From contig CAXUDP010000031.1 of NCBI GenBank assembly GCA_964249735.1, positions 1 to 34,515 on the forward strand: a stretch of DNA of 34,515 bases. The letters run 5' to 3'. This DNA comes from Lichenicola sp964249735. GTDB lineage: Bacteria > Pseudomonadota > Alphaproteobacteria > Acetobacterales > Acetobacteraceae. Below are positions 18,045 to 26,473 of this stretch, one piece after another; position 1 is the stretch's first letter; each line of letters begins with the position of its first letter. The notes under the pieces were generated by a model. That model had not been told where the DNA came from and did not search any database. It saw only the letters and a list, made by a program, of their open reading frames with translations. Made by a program: the position numbers and the translations under genes.

Positions 18045-19805
18045 TCAGGCGACCGGATCATAATAGAGCCCGGTGCCCACAAGGTGGACGTCGAGAAACG
18101 TGTCCGGTCCGGCTTCCGGCAGGTCGAGTTCGGCCTGTCCGTCGGTCCAGCGGTGGGTTCCTTCCTCGGTGTGCCAGCCGCCAAGTCCCGGCGCGCCGGT
18201 CGGAACGACCACGTCCTGCAGCCCGGTCCACAGCACCAGCTTGCCGACGGCCACCCCCAGGGTGCGGCGGTCGTCGACAAACGGGCCGATGATCTCGGCC
18301 GGCACGCCGCTCCGTGACAGCAGCCGGACCGGCCGGGCGTTGCGCGGGATGTGGAACATGTGGCGCTCCGCGTCGTGCCAGCAGGCGTCCAGCTCGCGGC
18401 CGTCCTCGAGCAGCAGGCGCAGGTTCGGCTGGTCGGTCAGGGCAGGAGCGATGTCGCTGCACGGGAAGCCGAGCAGACGGGCCCGGTCGGCGAGGCGGTC
18501 CCAGATCGCCTCGACCAGATCACGGGCGACCACAAGCGGCGCCGCCATGGGAAGGTCATGCCCGACGGACACTCCGGCGTTACCGTCCACGAACAGGTCG
18601 CGGTTGCCCGTGTCGAGATAGCTTTCGGCGTGGAGCCCTTCGGCGAGAAGAATGCCGTGCGTGTCCAGCTCGATGTGGAAGAAGTCGTAGACGGGGAGCG
18701 AGCGGTCCACGATGACGGAGCCGCCATTCACCAGCATGCGTGCCGGGACGAGACCGTCCCCGACGAGGATGCAGTGCTCCGGGGTGACGAGCAGGTCACA
18801 ATGCGGGACGTTCTCGGAAACGGCATGCATGCGGATGCGGACCGGATACGCCTCCTTGCGGTTGCCGAACCTGGCTGTGTCCATGCTGCGACCGCCGACC
18901 CAGCTGATGGGTCTGGACACGCTGACGCCGTTCTCGATCACCCTCACCAGGTCACCGGCCTGCAGGCTTTCCACCGCCGTCTCGCCGCCCGGCGTGGCGA
19001 TCATCGTTCCGCGCAGGAAGCAGGTGGCGGTGACGGTAAGCGTGGTGTCCGCCGACATGGACCCGTCGCTGTCGTTGATGGCGAGGTCGATCAGGGTGGA
19101 CACGGTCTGGCCGGGAGCGACCTGTCCGACCTTGGGCGTGAACTTCAGCGCGTCCAGTTCCGCGGTCAGGTTGCCCGGCGTCGCCGCGGTGAGGGTGTAC
19201 GTTCCCACCTGGCTGGAACTCTTGCTGAGGCCCGTGCCGCTCAGGGTGCCGTCGGCATCGGTCGGCACGCCGTTGCTGCTGAGCGTGATCGTCGCGCTGA
19301 CGGTGGTGGTCATGTCGGAGTCGGACACCGTGACGGCAGCGAAGGGCATGGATGCCGCCTGGTCCGTGCCGGTCTCGGTGGACGGAAGGCCTTTGATGAT
19401 GGGGGTCGAGCCCGTCCCGGTGCTGCCGTCGTTGACCAGCCGCAGGGGCGTGTTCGGGCTGCTGCCGGCACCGTTCTGGACGGACGTGTAGAGCGACGGG
19501 GTGCCCTCGTACAGCGAGCTGGGGTTCTCGGTCTTCCAGTCGATGTACAGGCCGCTGTACTGCCCGCCGCTCGAATGCAGCGAGTGGATCTCATAGGACG
19601 AGCCGTTGGCCGACGTCGCGTAGGGCAGGGTGCCCATGCTGTTGAAGGTGGTGGTACCGCCGCTTCCCGAAACGGTGAAGGTGGCGTTGCTGATGGCGAC
19701 CAGGTTGCCAGAGCTGTCGTACTCGGCGGTCCAGGTTCCGGACAGGAGGGATCCGTCTGAAAATTGAGCGCCGCTGATCGACGTCGTAACGAATGTGTCG
19801 GCCAT
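18045..19805 (-). CDS. Large Hint-domain protein (autoprocessing-type domain)
   Basis: The product has 586 residues. The first ~110 are Ser/Thr/Gly-rich strands without a classical signal peptide. Residues about 150-261 resemble a cadherin/Ig-like repeat of bacterial surface proteins, ending in TLTVTAT. A Hint_2-type domain starts at Cys262 (CFLRGTMIATPGG, then VESLQAGDLV) and contains the Thr341/His344 pair (TPEH). HIELDTHGILLAEGLHAESY and a C-terminal ~180-residue region follow. Hint domains of inteins and hedgehogs rearrange the peptide bond before that Cys, so self-cleavage at 261/262 is possible but unproven. Very similar proteins are, in my memory, frequent in Acetobacteraceae. An AGGG-type site precedes the ATG. 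Confidence 0.88.
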   Translation of the reverse strand: MADTFVTTSISGAQFSDGSLLSGTWTAEYDSSGNLVAISNATFTVSGSGGTTTFNSMGTLPYATSANGSSYEIHSLHSSGGQYSGLYIDWKTENPSSLYEGTPSLYTSVQNGAGSSPNTPLRLVNDGSTGTGSTPIIKGLPSTETGTDQAASMPFAAVTVSDSDMTTTVSATITLSSNGVPTDADGTLSGTGLSKSSSQVGTYTLTAATPGNLTAELDALKFTPKVGQVAPGQTVSTLIDLAINDSDGSMSADTTLTVTATCFLRGTMIATPGGETAVESLQAGDLVRVIENGVSVSRPISWVGGRSMDTARFGNRKEAYPVRIRMHAVSENVPHCDLLVTPEHCILVGDGLVPARMLVNGGSVIVDRSLPVYDFFHIELDTHGILLAEGLHAESYLDTGNRDLFVDGNAGVSVGHDLPMAAPLVVARDLVEAIWDRLADRARLLGFPCSDIAPALTDQPNLRLLLEDGRELDACWHDAERHMFHIPRNARPVRLLSRSGVPAEIIGPFVDDRRTLGVAVGKLVLWTGLQDVVVPTGAPGLGGWHTEEGTHRWTDGQAELDLPEAGPDTFLDVHLVGTGLYYDPVA

Positions 19806-19899
19806 AGATCAACCCTATCTTGATGACTCTATAGTTGCCCGGTTCGGGGCCGGGAGGTTGGATACTTGTCTCCAAGAAGGTTATCAAACCGTTTGTTTC

Positions 19900-19928
19900 G
19901 TTTAACTAACTTATAGCGCGGCGGACAA
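19900..19928 (-). promoter_or_regulatory. Candidate promoter for the Hint-domain gene
   Basis: On the minus strand TTGTCC (19923-19928), a 17-base spacer and TTAAAC (19900-19905), about 95 bases ahead of the start codon. The match is moderate and rests on sequence only. Confidence 0.3.
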
Positions 19929-19969
19929 ATATTCGTCTCGATCCCTTCGAAAGACAAAAATACTTTTAT

Positions 19970-19999
19970 TTGGACTCGTTGCCGTCAGGACGATAAGGC
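19970..19999 (+). promoter_or_regulatory. Candidate promoter for the diguanylate cyclase gene
   Basis: TTGGAC (19970-19975), 18 bases, TAAGGC (19994-19999), leaving a leader of about 165 bases before the ATG at 20172. The match is moderate. Confidence 0.3.
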
Positions 20000-20171
20000 A
20001 GCCCTGGAACGTGGTCCGGCGCCGACACTGCCGTCACGAAGGCGAAGCCGGCGGCAGCGCTTCCTCCAGCGACGAGAAGCTCTCGATTTCCGTCCTGCCG
20101 GCCACGGATTTTCAGCAATCGTCAACCAGATCCCTTCACACACCGTTGCTCGGGAAGGAGTGGCGGCGACC

Positions 20172-23100
20172 ATGTTGGTCCACGGGGCAGTCGGTGCCGG
20201 ACGTCATGGCCAGTGGCCGGGATGGCTCGTTCTGCATGCGGTGCTGCTGGGTCTGCTTCTGCCGTGGTTCCCGATCCCGGCTGCCCAGGCCCAGTTCACC
20301 CGGTTCCAGAACTTCACCGACGAGCAGGGGCTCGGGAACCTCAGCGTCTATGCCCTGGCCCAGGACCGGGACGGTTATGTCCTGTTCGGTACCGAGGCCG
20401 GCCTGTATCGCTACGACGGGGCGAGAATCACCGCCTACGAGTCCGGACTGCCCTCGACGGCCTGGGTCCAGCAGGTCGTTGCCGAGAAGGCCGGGCGGGT
20501 CTGGGTCGTCACCGCCGACGGCCTTTATGTCCGCACCGGGCCGGGCTTCAACCGTGTCGATACCGGAACATCCGCCCGCCTGCTGTCCCCCCACCTGCTG
20601 GCCGCCACCCGCACGCGCGTCGTGCTCGACGTCGGCGGTGCGCTTCTTGGCGCTCCGATCAGCGACGACGCGGTCGGCAGGTTCTCGCCGGTGTTCGATG
20701 CGGCGACTCTGGCGAGGGTCCCGGACCTCGCTTCGGCGCGCTTCGTCACGTCGGACATCCAGGGCGGCCTGCTGATCGGCTGCGGCGTGTCGATCTGCCA
20801 CGAGACGGGCGGACGGGTCGCGGTGCTGGGTGAAGCCGACGGGCTGCCGGCGGATGGCTGGCAGGTGGCGATCCAGACGCCGGACGGCACGCTCTGGGTC
20901 CGCAGCCTCGACCACATCGCCTGGCGCAGGCCAGGCCGGGACCGGTTCGAGGTCGCGGTGCTGCCGGGTGGCCGTGGCGCGGACGCGAGGGCGCCCGGCG
21001 AGCACACCTCCTATGTCGCCCACCCGGAACGGCTCGGCCTTCTGGACGACCGGCACGGCGGCATCCTGACGCAGAGCGCTGCCGGCCTGGTCGACTGGAA
21101 CGGCACCACCTGGCGCACCTGTGGGCATCATGCCGGCGGACTGCCCACCAACCGCCTGCAGGCCTTCATGTTCGACCGGGAAGGATCGCTCTGGGTCGGC
21201 AGCTTCGGGACCGGCGTGTTCCGAAGCATCGGCATGGACCGCTGGGAGCACTGGACCGCGGACGACGTGCTGCCCAGCAACATCGTCTGGTCGATGACCA
21301 AGCTTGCGAACCGGCAGCTCTGGGTCGCGACCGACAGCGGCACCGTCGCGATCGGCAGCACCACGGCGACCGTTTCGCCCGGAACCAACTACGTCGCCCA
21401 GGCGACACCCGCGGGCCGCATCTGGCTGGCGCCCCTGGGGGCGCCGCTGGCCCGGATCGATCCGGCACGCAACACGGTGGAACGGTTCGCCTCGGTTGGC
21501 CGGGTGGTGACCGCAGACATCGACCGGGACGGCCGGCTCTGGCTTTGCACGCCGGCCGGGCTGTTCCTGGTGGCACGGCCCGACGCGGCGGCACCGGATG
21601 TCCGTCCGGAGCTGGTCCTGGCGCACGACGTGCAGCAGGTGGCGACCGATCCCGCCGGGACCGTCTGGGCGCTGTCCGGTGACGGCGTGTTCCGGCGCGA
21701 TCCTGGCGGCCGGTTCGACCTCGTTGTGCCTCGCGCCTTGCTGAAGAGCGCGCCGTTCACGCTGACCTTCGCGCCGGGCGGCGAGCTGTGGGTCGGCACG
21801 GAGGCGACCGGGGTGCTCCGCTTCCGCGTCACCGGAAGCCGTATCGACATCCTTGCTCCCGTGACGTCGCCGGTGATCGGCTCGAACAACGTCCTGTTCG
21901 CCCGTCGCGACCGAAGGGGCTGGATCTGGCTCGGCACCGATCATGGCATCGACATGTTCGACGGCCGCTCCTGGCGTCGCTTCGACGGCAGCGAAGGACC
22001 GATCACCAACGACATGAACCAGGCCGCCATCTACGAGGACGTGGACGGCTCGATGTGGTTCGGGACCAGCCACGGCCTGTCGCATCTCGTGGATCCGAGG
22101 GCCCGTCCGCCGGCGGCGGCGCTGCACCCGCTGGTGACCGGCTTGACGTTCGACAACCGGTCTCTGCCGTTGGCTCCGCAGGTCCGGACCGACTGGAGTG
22201 CCGCCTCGCTCACGATCCGCTTCGTCGACCTCGACTACACCCATGGCCACAACGTCGCGTTCCGCTACCGGCTGAGCGGGCTGGATGCCGACTGGAGCAC
22301 CACGGTCGAGCACGAGGTGCGCTATGCAGGCCTGCCGCCGGGCAAGCTGCGCTTCGAGCTGGTCGCGGTGGACACCGTGCACGGCTGGACCTCCGCGCCG
22401 GTCGGCTTCACGATCCACATCCGGGCGCCCTGGTGGCGTCGCTGGTGGTTCTACGGCCTGTGCGTGCTGGCCGCGACCGTCATGCTGGCCGGGACATGGC
22501 GGGTCCGGATCCGGTTGCTGCTTCGCCAGAAGCGGCGCCTGGAGGAGGTGGTGGGCGCCCGCACCGCCGAGATCGAGGAGGCGCGGCGGGAGCTGCAGCG
22601 CCAGGCCATGTCGGATGCCCTGACCGGCCTGGCGAACCGGCGCGCGATCATGGAGCTCCTGGAGCAGGCGGTCGTGGCGGCCCGGCATACCGGTGCGCCG
22701 CTTGCCGTCCTCCTGTGCGACATCGATCATTTCAAGGAGATCAACGATCGCTTCGGTCACCTGGCGGGCGACCAGGTGCTGACCGCCTTCGGCGCCAGGC
22801 TGGGCGACGCGATCGGCTCGTCAGAGGCGGCCGGCCGCTATGGTGGCGAGGAGTTCCTCCTGATCCTGCACGGCGCCCCGGAGGAGGTCCTGCGCAGCGC
22901 GTCCGCCGTCCACCGTGCCCTTGCCGAGCTTCCCTATGGCGTTGGTGAATCCCGCCGGCCGGTGACGTCGAGCGGCGGGCTTGCCTTCTTCCGCACCCAG
23001 GACAGCGTGCTGTCGCTGATCGCGCGTGCCGACGCCGCCCTTTACCAGGCGAAGAAGAACGGACGGAACCGCATCGAGGACGAACGATCCCTCGACGGAT

Positions 23101-23207
23101 CCCGGCTGCCTGCCTCCGCCACGGCCCTGGCGAGGGACGTGTCGCGCCAGCCGTCGGGAGATGCGGATGTCGAGGACGGCTGGTTGCAGAGCCTGGCGCC
23201 GAGCTGA
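20172..23207 (+). CDS. Membrane diguanylate cyclase with periplasmic two-component-regulator propeller and Y_Y_Y sensor
   Basis: The product has 1011 residues. A signal peptide or anchor (about 18-41, ending AAQAQ) is followed by roughly 630 residues of propeller repeats of the Reg_prop kind (GLYRYDG, SLWVGSFGTGVFR, WIWLGTDHGIDMFDG, SMWFGTSHGLSHL). A Y_Y_Y domain (about 680-748, FRYRLSGLDADW) and a membrane helix (about 757-780) come next. A short coiled linker leads to a GGDEF domain (about 810-968) whose active site GGEEF is intact at 891-895. The usual inhibitory RxxD site ahead of it is replaced by GSSE, so product inhibition is probably lost. ATG 20172 was chosen because GGAAGGAG ends 11 bases upstream; the GTG at 20160 overlaps that site. 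It should make c-di-GMP in response to a periplasmic ligand. Confidence 0.92.
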   Translation: MLVHGAVGAGRHGQWPGWLVLHAVLLGLLLPWFPIPAAQAQFTRFQNFTDEQGLGNLSVYALAQDRDGYVLFGTEAGLYRYDGARITAYESGLPSTAWVQQVVAEKAGRVWVVTADGLYVRTGPGFNRVDTGTSARLLSPHLLAATRTRVVLDVGGALLGAPISDDAVGRFSPVFDAATLARVPDLASARFVTSDIQGGLLIGCGVSICHETGGRVAVLGEADGLPADGWQVAIQTPDGTLWVRSLDHIAWRRPGRDRFEVAVLPGGRGADARAPGEHTSYVAHPERLGLLDDRHGGILTQSAAGLVDWNGTTWRTCGHHAGGLPTNRLQAFMFDREGSLWVGSFGTGVFRSIGMDRWEHWTADDVLPSNIVWSMTKLANRQLWVATDSGTVAIGSTTATVSPGTNYVAQATPAGRIWLAPLGAPLARIDPARNTVERFASVGRVVTADIDRDGRLWLCTPAGLFLVARPDAAAPDVRPELVLAHDVQQVATDPAGTVWALSGDGVFRRDPGGRFDLVVPRALLKSAPFTLTFAPGGELWVGTEATGVLRFRVTGSRIDILAPVTSPVIGSNNVLFARRDRRGWIWLGTDHGIDMFDGRSWRRFDGSEGPITNDMNQAAIYEDVDGSMWFGTSHGLSHLVDPRARPPAAALHPLVTGLTFDNRSLPLAPQVRTDWSAASLTIRFVDLDYTHGHNVAFRYRLSGLDADWSTTVEHEVRYAGLPPGKLRFELVAVDTVHGWTSAPVGFTIHIRAPWWRRWWFYGLCVLAATVMLAGTWRVRIRLLLRQKRRLEEVVGARTAEIEEARRELQRQAMSDALTGLANRRAIMELLEQAVVAARHTGAPLAVLLCDIDHFKEINDRFGHLAGDQVLTAFGARLGDAIGSSEAAGRYGGEEFLLILHGAPEEVLRSASAVHRALAELPYGVGESRRPVTSSGGLAFFRTQDSVLSLIARADAALYQAKKNGRNRIEDERSLDGSRLPASATALARDVSRQPSGDADVEDGWLQSLAPS

Positions 23208-23538
23208 TCAGGATCCCGCAGCCGGATCCCTCCCCGCGTGGGCAACGGCCCCGCCCGGGGGACCTACCGCCACCGCAACGACGCTGGCGCAAGGCGGCAC
23301 GCCGTTCCGACGGGCCGGATCCGGCCGGGGAGCCTGCGGCCGCATGTCGGTTCGTGCGTCGCGCTCGCTGTCCGGGCGGTCCAACCGTCGTCCTCGTCGT
23401 GCGGGCCGGGCGAGCCACCTGCGCGCTGCAACCGTCCGGGATGTCGGCGGCGCCCTTTCGTCCAGATCGGTTTGGGAGGATAAGGTCGTCCGCCGGCCGG
23501 CTTGGCTGCCTGGCCACGAGGATCCGGAACATACGTCC
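23208..23538. other. Intergenic leader before the DAHP synthase gene
   Basis: This 331-base stretch follows the diguanylate cyclase stop. It includes a perfect 14-bp palindrome (GGCCGGATCCGGCC, 23313-23326) and a strong ribosome-site-like GGGAGGATAAGG near 23474-23485 with no start codon at a usable distance. No convincing terminator, tRNA or conserved ORF was found. Confidence 0.5.
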
Positions 23539-23542
23539 ATGA
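23441..23542 (+). CDS. Possible 33-residue upstream ORF coupled to the DAHP synthase gene (doubtful)
   Basis: An ATG at 23441 opens a 33-codon frame whose TGA (23540-23542) overlaps the DAHP synthase ATG as ATGA. The peptide is arginine-rich with few aromatic residues, so it does not look like a classical aromatic attenuation leader. Its own ribosome site is weak (a GGG only). Chance is quite possible. Confidence 0.15.
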   Translation: MSAAPFRPDRFGRIRSSAGRLGCLATRIRNIRP

Positions 23543-24930
23543 GCGCCGTCCTTTCCGCGGCCGGCCCGACCGGGCAGGTCTGGAGCCCGTCGAGCTGGCG
23601 GGACCGCCCGATCAGGCAGGCGCCGTCCTATCCGGACCAGGCGGCGCTGGAGGCGGTCGAGGCGCGGCTGCGTGCCTATCCGCCGCTGGTGTTCGCCGGC
23701 GAGGCGCGTCGCTTGAAGCAGCACCTGGCCCTGGCGGCGGAAGGCCATGCCTTCGTGCTGCAGGGGGGCGCCTGCGCCGAAAGCTTCGGCGAGTTCACCG
23801 CTGACGTGATACGCGACACCTTCCGCGTGCTGCTGCAGATGGCTGTGGTGTTGACCTTCGGCGCCAAGGTGCCGGTGGTGAAGCTCGGCCGTATGGCAGG
23901 GCAGTTCGCCAAGCCGCGCTCGTCGGATGCCGAGACGGTCGGCGGCGAAAGTCTCCCCTCCTACCGCGGCGACATCGTCAACGGGTCCGAGTTCACCGCG
24001 CGGTCCCGGCTGCCGGATCCGGTGCGGATGGAGACCGGCTATTTCCAGTCCGCCGGCATCCTCAACCTGCTCCGCGCCTTTGCCGGCGGCGGCTACGCCA
24101 ACCTGCACCAGGTGCACCGCTGGAACCTCGGCTTCGTCGAGCGCAGCCCGCTGGCGGCACGCTACCAGGACCTGGCGCAGCGCATCGACGAGACGCTCGC
24201 CTTCATGGGCGCCTGCGGGCTGGGCGCCAACGCTTCGCAGGTGGACGAGACCGAGTTCTACACCAGCCACGAGGCGCTGCTGCTGCCGTACGAGCAGGCG
24301 CTGACCCGGATCGATTCCACCACCGGCGACTGGTACGGCTGCTCGGCGCACTTCCTGTGGATCGGCGACCGCACCCGCCAGCCGGACGGGGCGCATGTCG
24401 AGTTCCTGCGCGGCGTGCGCAACCCGGTCGGGCTCAAGGTGGGTCCCACCACCACGGCCGACGACCTGCTCCGCCTGCTCGACCTCCTCAACCCGTGGAA
24501 CGAGGCGGGGCGGTTGACCCTGATCTCCCGCATGGGCGCGGACGGGGTGCGCCGGCACCTGCCGCCGCTGCTGCGCGCGGTGCAGAAGGCCGGCCGCACG
24601 GTGGTCTGGCTGTGCGACCCGATGCACGGCAACACGATCAGCACCGCGTCCCGGGTCAAGACCCGCTCGTTCGACGCGATCCTGTCCGAGCTGCGCGGCT
24701 TCTTCGACGTGTTCGCCGCCGAGGGCACCCAGCCCGGCGGGATCCACGTCGAGATGACCGGCCAGGACGTGACCGAATGCGTCGGCGGCGCCCACCAGCT
24801 GACCGAGGCGGACCTGGGCGACCGATACGAGACCTTCTGCGACCCCCGGCTGAACGCCGAGCAGTCGCTGGAGATGGCGTTCCTGGTCGCGGAGGAACTC
24901 ACGACCCGGCATCGGGCGGCGGTCCGGTGA
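23539..24930 (+). CDS. aroG: Class II 3-deoxy-7-phosphoheptulonate (DAHP) synthase
   Basis: The product has 463 residues, the usual length of class II (plant/actinobacterial-type) DAHP synthases. These condense phosphoenolpyruvate and erythrose 4-phosphate in the first shikimate step. The metal ligands known from the Mycobacterium tuberculosis enzyme are all visible: Cys79 (GGACAES), His363 (DPMHGNT), Glu405 (HVEMTGQD) and Asp435 (FCDPRLN). The N terminus (SPSSWRDRPIRQAPSYPD) matches the family start, fixing the ATG at 23539. The ribosome site is only GGAA about nine bases upstream, although the gene is preceded by a 331-base leader. The NAPRT gene overlaps its stop by GTGA. The symbol is a functional assignment; other databases use aroF or aroH for the same class. 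Confidence 0.93.
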   Translation: MSAVLSAAGPTGQVWSPSSWRDRPIRQAPSYPDQAALEAVEARLRAYPPLVFAGEARRLKQHLALAAEGHAFVLQGGACAESFGEFTADVIRDTFRVLLQMAVVLTFGAKVPVVKLGRMAGQFAKPRSSDAETVGGESLPSYRGDIVNGSEFTARSRLPDPVRMETGYFQSAGILNLLRAFAGGGYANLHQVHRWNLGFVERSPLAARYQDLAQRIDETLAFMGACGLGANASQVDETEFYTSHEALLLPYEQALTRIDSTTGDWYGCSAHFLWIGDRTRQPDGAHVEFLRGVRNPVGLKVGPTTTADDLLRLLDLLNPWNEAGRLTLISRMGADGVRRHLPPLLRAVQKAGRTVVWLCDPMHGNTISTASRVKTRSFDAILSELRGFFDVFAAEGTQPGGIHVEMTGQDVTECVGGAHQLTEADLGDRYETFCDPRLNAEQSLEMAFLVAEELTTRHRAAVR

Positions 24931-26093
24931 CCGACGCGGACGGAACCGTCGGCGACGCGGAGATCGGCACACGGACCGATGCCTACTTCAACCGCACCAG
25001 GGCGATCGTCGGACGGTTCGGCGACCGCCGCGTCACCTACGCCTTCTTCCTGCGTCGGCCGGTGGTCGCCGCCTGCGGCCTGATGACGGACTGGCTCGTT
25101 GCCGTGGCACAAGCGCGCGGTCTCGACGTGCAGTGCGAGCCCTGCTTCGCCGAGGGCGACTGGGTGGGCGCGGGCGAGCCGCTGGTCTACGTGACCGGCA
25201 GCTTCGCCGGCCTGGTCGACCTGGAAACGCTGCTGCTGCAGAAGCTGGGACCGGCCTGCGTCGCCGCCCACAACGCCTTCCAGATGTGCCTCGCCCTGCC
25301 GAAGGTGCGGTTCCTGGCGATGGACGCGCGGCACTGTGCCGGCTGGGAAATGCAGGAGATGATGGCCTATGCCGCGGCGGTCGGCGGCCAGGCGGCGCAG
25401 CGCGAGGGCGCGCTCGGCTTCACCGGCTGCGCCAACGACGCCACCGCGCATTTCTACGGTTCCAAGGACGGAGCAGGGACCATGCCGCATGCCCTGATCG
25501 GCTACGCCGGCTCGACGCTGGCAGCGGCCGAGATGTTCCACGAAACCTTTCCCGGCTCCGACCTCACCGTGCTGACCGATTATTTCGGCCGCGAGGTCAC
25601 CGACGGGCTGGCGGTGTGCCGCCGCTTCCCCGAGCTGACTGCAGCGGGACGGATCGGCGTGCGGCTCGACACCCATGGCGGCCGGTTCCTCGAGGGCCTC
25701 GACCCGCAGTCGAGCTATGCCGTGATCGAGCGGCACGCGCCCGGCGCCATCCGCCGCTACCGAAGCGACGCCGAGCTGCGCCACCTGGTCGGCACCGGCG
25801 TGTCGGCGGCTGCGATCTGGCGCATGCGCGAGGCGCTGGACGAGGCCGGGTTCGACCGGGTCAGGATCATCGCCTCCTCCGGCTTCGGGGTCGACAAGTG
25901 CCGGGTGATGGCCGACGCGGAGGCACCCATAGACGTGGTGGGTACGGGCAGCTTCCTTCCCGACACCTGGTCGGAAACCTATGCCACCGCCGACATCGTC
26001 GCCTATGACGGGGTCCCGAGGGTGAAGATCGGGCGGGAGTTCCTCCTGCGTCGGGTCGCCGAACGGGATGTTGGAACGGATCCGCACGCATGA
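24927..26093 (+). CDS. Nicotinate phosphoribosyltransferase-family enzyme
   Basis: The product has 388 residues. It is similar to nicotinate phosphoribosyltransferases, which join nicotinate and PRPP to give nicotinate mononucleotide for NAD salvage. Landmarks are the N-terminal TDAYFNRTR, an LLLQKLGPACVAAHN helix, DARHCAGWEMQEMMAYAAAVGG, then GCANDATAHFYGSKDGAGTMPHALIGYAGSTL. VRLDTHGGRF and ASSGFGVDKCRVM with DVVGTGSFLP complete the phosphate-binding end. The start is a GTG overlapping the DAHP synthase stop (GTGA). The next gene overlaps it by ATGA. It is somewhat shorter than enterobacterial PncB. Nicotinamide or a related base as substrate is not excluded by sequence alone. Confidence 0.88.
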   Translation: MTDADGTVGDAEIGTRTDAYFNRTRAIVGRFGDRRVTYAFFLRRPVVAACGLMTDWLVAVAQARGLDVQCEPCFAEGDWVGAGEPLVYVTGSFAGLVDLETLLLQKLGPACVAAHNAFQMCLALPKVRFLAMDARHCAGWEMQEMMAYAAAVGGQAAQREGALGFTGCANDATAHFYGSKDGAGTMPHALIGYAGSTLAAAEMFHETFPGSDLTVLTDYFGREVTDGLAVCRRFPELTAAGRIGVRLDTHGGRFLEGLDPQSSYAVIERHAPGAIRRYRSDAELRHLVGTGVSAAAIWRMREALDEAGFDRVRIIASSGFGVDKCRVMADAEAPIDVVGTGSFLPDTWSETYATADIVAYDGVPRVKIGREFLLRRVAERDVGTDPHA

Positions 26094-26461
26094 GCGAGGA
26101 ACTGTTCGGGCCTGAAGGCGGCTGGCGGGTGCGGATCATTGACCTGTCGGGCGCCTCGGAGGACGACATCGTGGAGGAGATCGGCGGTTTCCTGACCCTG
26201 CCGCTGGCGAACGCGTTCTGCCGTGCCTATGTGCGCGACAGCATCGAGCGCTGCCGGGTGCCGGGCGCCACCAGCCGCGAGGTCCTCGCGGCCTGGTTCG
26301 CGTTCGGCGAGGACGCCGAGGTGGTCGACGCGGGCGAGGAAGGCTGGCGCTCGGCGAACGAGCTCGACGGGTTCGCCTCCGGGCCCGGCTCGGAAATCGA
26401 GCGCGATTGGCGCTCGATCGACCCGCGCCGGGCGGATGGCGACGAGGAAGAGGACGACTAG
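26090..26461 (+). CDS. Small acidic protein of unknown function
   Basis: The product has 123 residues, not recognised by me as a named family. Its start ATG overlaps the NAPRT stop (ATGA) and its stop lies 12 bases before gltX, so it is clearly in the operon. No signal peptide or membrane helix is visible. Residues about 10-75 could form a compact domain (WRVRIIDLSGASEDDIVEEIGG, with LTLPLANAFCRAYVRDSIERCRVPG). The C-terminal ~45 residues are polar and end in the acidic run DGDEEEDD. Codon use resembles its neighbours, so it looks like a real gene rather than a chance frame. A role as an adaptor or modulator of a neighbouring enzyme is only a guess. Confidence 0.75.
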   Translation: MSEELFGPEGGWRVRIIDLSGASEDDIVEEIGGFLTLPLANAFCRAYVRDSIERCRVPGATSREVLAAWFAFGEDAEVVDAGEEGWRSANELDGFASGPGSEIERDWRSIDPRRADGDEEEDD

Positions 26462-26473
26462 GATCTTGCCGCG

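Larger units (their letters stand above)
19806..20171. other. AT-richer divergent intergenic region between the Hint and diguanylate cyclase genes
   Basis: This 366-base gap is markedly richer in A and T (especially 19870-19980) than the rest of the window. It holds the start regions of two divergent genes, with weak promoter candidates listed separately. A short GC hairpin (CCCGG...CCGGG, about 19838-19854) lies in the Hint gene leader. No conserved ORF, tRNA or repeat was seen. Confidence 0.6.

Noticed and set aside
20160..20171. GTG at 20160 as start of the diguanylate cyclase
   Set aside because: It overlaps the ribosome-binding sequence itself; the ATG at 20172 has correct spacing.
20136..22760. 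Long open frame on the minus strand under the diguanylate cyclase gene (and similar ones at 22741-24972 and 28867-30987)
   Set aside because: They lie antisense to clearly conserved genes, have Arg/Pro/Ala/His-rich low-complexity products and no motifs. Such frames are expected in GC-rich DNA.
23313..23326. GGCCGGATCCGGCC palindrome as a terminator for the diguanylate cyclase gene
   Set aside because: There is no loop and no following T run; it may be only a GC-rich chance palindrome.
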